Of a DNA stretch of 64,000 bases, positions 57,683 through 64,000 are shown in pieces (within the stretch, counting starts at the first letter, position 1; every line of letters starts with the position of its first letter). The stretch covers positions 613,501-677,500 of the forward strand of contig BSBK01000522.1 in assembly GCA_027943335.1 (NCBI GenBank), read 5' to 3'. The DNA comes from Chamaecyparis obtusa. Its lineage: Eukaryota; Streptophyta; Pinopsida; Cupressales; Cupressaceae. Made by a program: the position numbers and the translations under genes. Under the pieces are notes generated by a model that saw nothing but the letters and a program-made list of their open reading frames with translations, was not told the origin of the DNA and did not search any database.

Positions 57683-60600
57683 TATTTAGGATTTAAAATA
57701 CCACCCCAACTTGGGCATTAGGGATTAATAGTATCTTATCGTAACAATAAATATGTAACCTTCTTGAGTTGCGGGTGGACTCTGATTAAGAAGGAGTCTC
57801 CGAATTCTAGGCCGGTTCCTATTTGATCTAGAAATATCACCTCCTGATTGAAAACTTATGTGGAAATAGGGAAAAGGAATTTAAAATTGAAAGGAAAATG
57901 GGGTGATACACCAAAATTGAACTTAGAAGACTTTGCTTGGAAACTAAAATAGTAATCACAATTCATATATCAAATGATTGACACTTTGAATCACTGATCA
58001 ACATATAGGTTAATTCAGATCTCACTGCTAGGGTATAGACCACAAATAGCTCAATCTATTAACAAACATATGTATTCTGCATAAGGCTTGAATTTTTCTC
58101 ACCTAGAGGAGGAATAGGAAATATTCATTTCTCCTATCTACCAAAAGAAATAACACTTATGAAGAATGATGAAAAGAAGATTAGAATCAATACTCAAAAT
58201 ATGAGGAGAAATAGATCATCTACTTTATTATCCTCCAAAATCTGACATGTAGGTTACAAAATAAGAGCTCATCTACTTTATTATCCTCCAAAATCTGACA
58301 TGTAGGTTACAAAATAAGAGCTCAAAGCATCAAGGAACAAAAATACTCACTGTTAGCCTTCTCTCAAAAATTTGGAACCCCTTAAACTAATTATGAAAAT
58401 TAGTTTTATAACCCTCCTATGCCTCAAATTCGAAAATCAAAAACCATGATCATTAGCCCTAATTTGGCCTTAATTTATGCCAAAACCTAAGCCTATGAAA
58501 AATTCCATAACCTATGCCCTAAATGTTGGTTTATAATAAGGATAAAATCCTTTTTTACAATATTTACCAACATCTATTACATTTAAATAAAGTTCAAAAT
58601 AAACAAAAGCCTATATAAAACTAAACTTTAGGAAATAATCCTAAGTCTAATCCTATCTTGCCAAGTTGCAAAAGGGTCGACATGACCACTTAAGCCACTT
58701 GCATACTATAATAAAATCAAGGTGATGAGTTGGCATTTTGAACTTCAAGCTCTGTAGGATGTGAACTATTTGAAGTTATGGCTTTCAATGCGGTTTTCAG
58801 TCCGGATCCCAAATTCTCAAAACTTGGCTTCATTCCTTGATTTTCGCATTCATCATTCACTGGCAGAAAAGTAGGGAAAAACCCTAACTTGTTAATGAAA
58901 ATCTGTAAAAATCATGGCATTTGGCTCAACTTGAAATGGCATTCTGAACATCTACTTCATGCTTAAGGGTCTCTGGCATTCAATGAACCAATCATATTTC
59001 TCTCAGGCTATTCCCTTTGTGATCTGGAGATCACTGGCATGAACTCGGGATTATTTTTTGAATTTAACTCGAGCTTTGAGTCTCAGTTTATGTTTGCTAA
59101 AGCTTGGCATGAGGCTCAGCTTGTGACTGAGATTGCGTTCGGCCAATGACTACATCTTATTTGTGAGTTTGTGTTGCATTTGTTACATGATTTGTGTTTA
59201 GGAGCATGAGCTCTTCTTCTTTGTGATATATAGCTTCTTTTCTGGCATAAAACCCAAGCATAGAGCTTAGCACAAAATACTATAGTCTCAGCTTATATTT
59301 TGGTAGTATACATGTATTGTGTCCATGACTTGGGATTTTGGTTTTCATGTGCTCGAGCTTGGATCTTGACTGGCAGAGAACTCCTCTTGTGCCTGGCTCG
59401 GTCTGGGTTGTGGTTGGAAGATGAATGACCTCGGAGTAGGTTGTGAACTTGGCTAAAACTTGGGCATATTTTAGCCACATCTTTAGATCGAGCCCATAAT
59501 AGCTGGAAATGATGCTCGAGCTAGAACTCATAGTAGAACATGAGTTATCCCAAAATCATGTTGAGATAAGTTTATTTCTCCTTTAATGCTTTATACTAGG
59601 GCTTTAGATCATATATGAAGTTGCTTGGTTTTTTGAAGCACTTGACTGTAGCTCTGTTGTGACTTTGCATATACATCAATTATTGTGTTGTTTTCTCTTG
59701 TCACAGTCACTACTGTCAATTCTACTTATTACTGTTGCTAATACTTGAACTCACCGACAGTACAATTTTTCAAGCTCACTATCTGATAGATGTTTTAAAT
59801 GAAAACCCATTATTTAACTTAGCCCGTAGCTAGCTAGAACTGTGATTTGGGATTGCAAAAATTTTACCAGTCATTTTGTACTGTTCTCAGCTCCACCAAT
59901 GATAGTGGACATCTCCTAGCGTGGTCATTGTACTTGTTGATGAAGTTCACTGTAGATTTAAATTTGATGTATACCACCTTTGAATTCACTGGTTTTTTAT
60001 TTCAATGTCAACAATGAACTATGATATGTAAATGTTTTTCTTTTCTTAACCTCTCTTCAACAGTGATTCATAATTGGAAATAGATGTTATCTACTGTTAA
60101 GATGTATAAATATACACCAGTTACTTTTCACTCACTAGCCATTACCATTTATTTCAAACTCAGTCTCAACTTGACCGTGAACACACAAGTCATCATATGT
60201 ATTTATCTCTTAGCTTCGCTAATGACAGTGACCCCTGTTTTGAAAATCGACCCTTGCCAATTATTTGTTCATTGTTATTACCTCAACCAGTGACCATGCT
60301 TGGAAAAAATATGTTGTATCTCTGCACTTATAATCTTTATTTTCACTAGCCAAGATGCTTTACTTTCAACATAACTAGATATACCTTGCACTTTCAATGT
60401 ACACCAGTAGCATATACGCACTAGCACACACCAGTCATCATTTTTTAGCCCACTTTCAGCTCAGCCTCTGAAAACACTAGTTATTAACAAATATCTATAG
60501 CTCCACTGTTAACAATGGTCATTCCCTTATCCACAGTGGTATAAACCACCATGCTTTAATCACTATATCTCATAAGTTATGATGTATGAACAGAGCATAA

Positions 60601-62106
60601 TTTTCTTGAAATATATGCAATTTGTCAGCAAAAACTGATCAAGAATAACATAGAAGATGTATTTTTTTGTAAACAATTCCACTCCTGATAATCATCCATG
60701 TTTTTGAATCATGAATCTTCACTAATTTCTTATACTTGCTTGATAACAGTGAACAATGCTTGTGATCTTGTTCATTCAATAAGGAATTCTAATTTTTAGG
60801 ATGTTGTATAATTATTTAAGAGGTTCGAGCATGGGCTCATGACAACCATTAAATACATATTGTAAACATTTCATAATACTTATGAAGTACAATTCTGTAG
60901 CATTTTTCTATTGTTAAGCATTAACATAAATGCACATGATCAATTCTTACAACATTTTGAATTCAGCAATATCATATGAATATGATCATTTATTATCAGT
61001 AGCAAAGAAAGTTATTTGTAATATCATAATTCAGATTTAGATTTAAATGAAATTTAATATCATAGATACCAATCATTTATCCTGATGGATCTTGGCATGT
61101 ATAGCAAGGTTTTCTCTATTTCTAGTACTTGTGAATTCACTTCTTCTGAAGCACATACTGGTAGCATCTTCTAAGGCACTTTACACTGCATCCTTCTCTT
61201 CTGACTGTGATGTGAAAACTAGTCATCTTTGAGCATTGCAATTGATTCTGTTAAGATTTTTTAAAAAAACGTCACTCTAATCTTGTTAGGTTAGTGAACA
61301 TGATAAATAGTTTAGTTTATGAAAATGCCAAAAAATAGTGACACTTATGAATCAATATTCAGGTTATTGTGTTCACTAATTTAACAAGATCCTGTTGATT
61401 CTGAAAAAGGTTTCTCAACTAAAAATACTAAGTTCCTTTCATTCAGATATTTGGTTTTTAAATATAAGAACAACATACATAAGAATGACCATTAATAGTA
61501 AAAGGTTTCATGTTTAAAAAAAGTCCCTTTAAAACTATTTTTAATTTAGTGTGGATGCACATTTCCTTATTACATTGGATTACTAGATAGATATGTAGCT
61601 TTGAAAAAATTAACTGTTGTATGATGTTTCTATTTCATGCATTCCTTAGATCCAATTGGATCTAACATCATTTTCTCTCTCATGATGCAAGATAACCCTA
61701 AAGACTCCCTAAAAGATGAAGACCTGGACAATGAACTTGAAGACCTAGGACCTGACAGACAACCAGCTAACAACACACAGACAACAAAGGCAATGCATGG
61801 GACCCCTACTTCATACTTCTATCATGCTTTGTATTCTACAAATGTACTCTTTTATTGACATGAAATATGAAATATTAAAGAACACTTGTATACTACATTC
61901 AGTTTGAATGCACAATGTAATGATCAGTTATGAATTTGGAAATTTGAAATGTGATCAATACTTAGAGTACAATAATGAAATTTGATATTGAATGCAATAA
62001 TGAAATGTTAATTAACATTACCTGAAAGATAGTGTTAATTGGACCCTAAAATGCAATCTTTTCCTATTTGTGTTTATTCTTTTGTATGCTATAATTTTGG
62101 GTAACG
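57683..62106 (-). repeat. 5' LTR of giant-LTR element (right)
   Basis: 4,424 bp, partner of 45671-51266. It carries a 53-bp tandem duplication at about 58215-58322 (CATCTACTTTATTATCCTCC twice) not seen in the left copy. It preserves the empty site for retroposon copy 2 near 60565-60580. The terminus at 62106 is CG where the left LTR has CA. Confidence 0.9.
61637..61858 (+). other. Short conserved antisense frame inside LTR
   Basis: 73 codons (DNPKDSLKDEDLDNELEDLG, DRQPANNTQTTKAMHGTPTS) antisense to the element. The left LTR keeps the same frame at about 50793-51018 with one stop and few changes. LTR identity alone could explain this, so a protein is unproven. Confidence 0.3.
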
Positions 62107-62645
62107 GGGACTTTAAAAATGGGTGTCTATTATTCATCTCGTAAATATATTCAACTTATTCGGTCTTCAAATTCAGATTGGGAAGGATGTGCAAATGACT
62201 GCTAATCTACTATAGACTATGTTGTCTATCTTTGATTAGGTTCCATTTCATGGTGTAGTAAGAAGCAATCTATTATTTCTCTATCTGATACAAAGGTTGA
62301 ATATGCCACAATGAATGAAGCATCTAAATAAATAATTTGGCTATGGACTATTCTATCACTACTCAAGAAAGATCATCTAGGAGGTCTATTTTACTCTATT
62401 GTGATAATCAAAGTGCTATCTCATTATCCAAGAATCCAGTGTTTCATGCTCGCACAAAAAACATCGAGGTCTATCACTATTATATTAGGTATCCCATCTA
62501 GAAACATGTGATTCATCTTCAATATTGCAAAATAGAAGATCAACTAGCAAATATATTTATGAAGGCATTATGTGAAACTAAGTTTGTGTTTCTTAGAAAT
62601 CATTCAGGATTGTGAGAAGTCACATAATTGTATTGTAGTTGTCAT
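62107..62645 (+). pseudogene. Ty1/copia RNase H (right half)
   Basis: Continues the frame cut at 45670: KMGVYYSSRKYIQLIRSSNS, DWEGCANDC-stop-ST, ISWCSKKQSIISLSDTKVEY, ATMNEASK-stop-IIWL, then, with frame changes, a CDNQSAI-like region, KNPVFHARTK and a DQLANIF-like end. This is the copia RNase H plus C-terminal tail (SDWAGC-DDRKST, SWSSKKQ--VSLSSTEAEY). Many stops show old decay. Confidence 0.85.
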
Positions 62646-62781
62646 TAATGGAGGTTCTAGTGAATTCTAACCATTTTATTAAGTGAATAAATGATTTTAA
62701 ATGGGTGCCTAACAAGGCTTTAGGTCGAGACTCATCTTTTCTAAATTATGGGTAAATATTTAGAATAGTTAGATTAATTAA

Positions 62782-62792
62782 TTTAGGGGGGA
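62782..62792 (+). other. copia polypurine tract
   Basis: TTTAGGGGGGA directly precedes a TGTTGAAATAA start, the standard PPT-LTR junction of plant copia elements. Confidence 0.7.
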
Positions 62793-63056
62793 TGTTGAAA
62801 TAAATTAATTATCATAGTTCTATAGGTGGCTGAAATAGACCAAGTAGAATTTTCTACTCATTTTTCACATGCAGTATACATAGCCTCACCACCATCCATA
62901 ATCAATGTTAGAAATAAATACAATTTTTGTAATTATTATCTCTTTGTCTCTAAATACAAAGCCCGAGACTATGTTTTTTAAGAACTTCAATTAATAGTGT
63001 CTTTTGTGTTTGGTTATCTTTGTTTGTGATTATTTTTGTCAATTTGTTGGGTGTTC
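62793..63056 (+). repeat. copia 3' LTR (end uncertain)
   Basis: Starts TGTTGAAATAAATTAATTA after the polypurine tract. It contains a CTCTAAATACAAAGCC stretch typical of a transcribed LTR. The end is put at TGTTGGGTGTTCA near 63056, but there is no second LTR in the window to confirm it. Confidence 0.5.
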
Positions 63057-64000
63057 ACCAAATTATAAAGGATAGATTATTCTTGCTAATTCTTCAGTTC
63101 ACTATTGTTCATACTTTAAACAATGTGGATTTTGTTGTAGGGGAATCTACATTGGCTCAAGAAATGAGGATTAGTAGCACTTTACTATTAAATAATCAAA
63201 CTAATAATAATCATAAACCCTACAAACAATAAGCTTAGAGAGATAAATAACTAAAAAATAAATAACAATCAAAACACAATTACCAACACCCAGCTCAATT
63301 CCTTCTATTGCTTCTTTGCGCGCTATGTGGATTCAGATTGATGGCACTCAGAAATGGTTTTTGCAACATCTTGACTCAGAGTTTCAAGAAAATATGATTA
63401 TGATAACTTGATTGCATAAAATGAATAAATAAACCTGCATAAGTTAGATACTTTTGAAATTGGGATCCTTCAAATGAGAAAGAAGATAGGTTTCTATAGA
63501 TTTTTAGAATTGGATGAATGATCAAGATTAATCTAGGAAAATCAAGATGAGTGGTTGAGATAATTAGAGACTAAAATATTTTGGGCAACTTCCAGAGATA
63601 TAGATTTATTTCCAATTTAAACTAAAAAAATAGAGAGTTAATTTAGGAAAAAAGAAGAGAAGATGGGAATGAGAAGATTTTTCTAATTTCGAATATAAGA
63701 GTTTCCAAAATTATTATTTTTTGGGTAATAGGCCAAGGCCAAAAGATATTTTATTTATTTAAAAGGTAAATTATATCTCCATTCGGTGCAAGCATTGGTA
63801 GGAAAGAACGGAGTTAAGAAAACCTCCAATCTAGCCTAGTACCTTTTCAGTTTAGAATAAGATCATCCAGTAATTACATACCCCTTTTCCATAATCGAGG
63901 CCAAAGCAAGGAGGAAGAAACAGGCTTCCCTCTTCCTACATTTTGATACATAATTCAGTTACAAACAACACCTTTGTGTTATCCAGGCATACCCTGATTT
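63057..64000. other. Non-coding right flank
   Basis: No gene recognised. Near 63717 a run TTTTTTGGGTAATAGGCCAA, read on the minus strand, looks like the 3' end of another L1-like retroposon that would extend past the window edge; nothing else supports it. Confidence 0.35.

Larger units (their letters stand above)
45671..62106 (-). mobile_element. Giant-LTR Tat-like Ty3/gypsy element, 16.4 kb
   Basis: LTRs at 45671-51266 and 57683-62106. On the minus strand they start TGTTACCC and end CCTAAACA, both clear in the left copy and slightly decayed in the right. Flanks GGGAT and GGGAC are a 4-of-5 duplication inside a copia gene whose frame resumes exactly across the site. Minus-strand order: primer site, gag, protease, archaeal-type RNase H, RT, native RNase H, integrase. 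The left LTR carries retroposon copy 2 (48439-49667). Stops in every domain show it is inactive. Confidence 0.92.

Overview
This window looks like nuclear DNA from a plant with a large, repeat-rich genome. It is AT-rich and has no intact host gene. It holds several diverged LTR retrotransposons nested inside one another, two of them with giant LTRs, and the gene relics are plant families: PPR, a chloroplast GDT1/CMT1-type transporter, an S1/P1-type nuclease and a CACTA transposase. A gymnosperm, probably a conifer, would fit best. That is an inference from style; no diagnostic host gene is present.

Region A (1-4714): low-information DNA with a PPR fragment (1171-1400) and the last three exons of a CMT1/GDT1-like transporter pseudogene (2986-3720).

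Region B (4715-19273): a three-layer nest. An L1-like retroposon carrying an unrecognised coiled-coil ORF (4715-4806 plus 18488-19273, minus strand) is split by a non-autonomous gag-protease LTR element (4807-18487). That element is in turn split by a full-length chromovirus (8576-14513), which has a perfect 5-bp target duplication, an initiator-Met primer site and a gag-pol-chromodomain reading frame decayed by stops and one frameshift.

Region C (19274-26663): an in-frame PPR/S1-P1-nuclease chimeric relic, then a tRNA-like cloverleaf with anticodon UAC followed directly by about 20 copies of a 12-bp repeat, then mostly featureless DNA.

Region D (26664-38852, minus strand): a 12.2-kb Ty3/gypsy Tat-like element with 2.6-kb LTRs and a tRNA-Arg-type primer site. 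Region E (38853-45514): CACTA (En/Spm) transposase remains (a DUF4218 piece and a roughly eleven-exon Transposase_24-like gene), a diverged tandem duplication and a cluster of four foldback hairpins.

Region F (45515-63056): a Ty1/copia RNase H region is cut in two by a 16.4-kb Tat-like element (45671-62106, minus strand) with LTRs of about 4.4 kb. The left LTR contains a second copy of the coiled-coil retroposon, flanked by a perfect 16-bp target duplication, with the empty site preserved in the right LTR.

Nothing in the window appears to be a working gene set. The main novelties are the unnamed retroposon family, the placement of an archaeal-type RNase H between protease and reverse transcriptase in both Tat-like elements, the PPR-nuclease chimera and the foldback cluster. 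Percent identities were judged by eye only and no database was searched.
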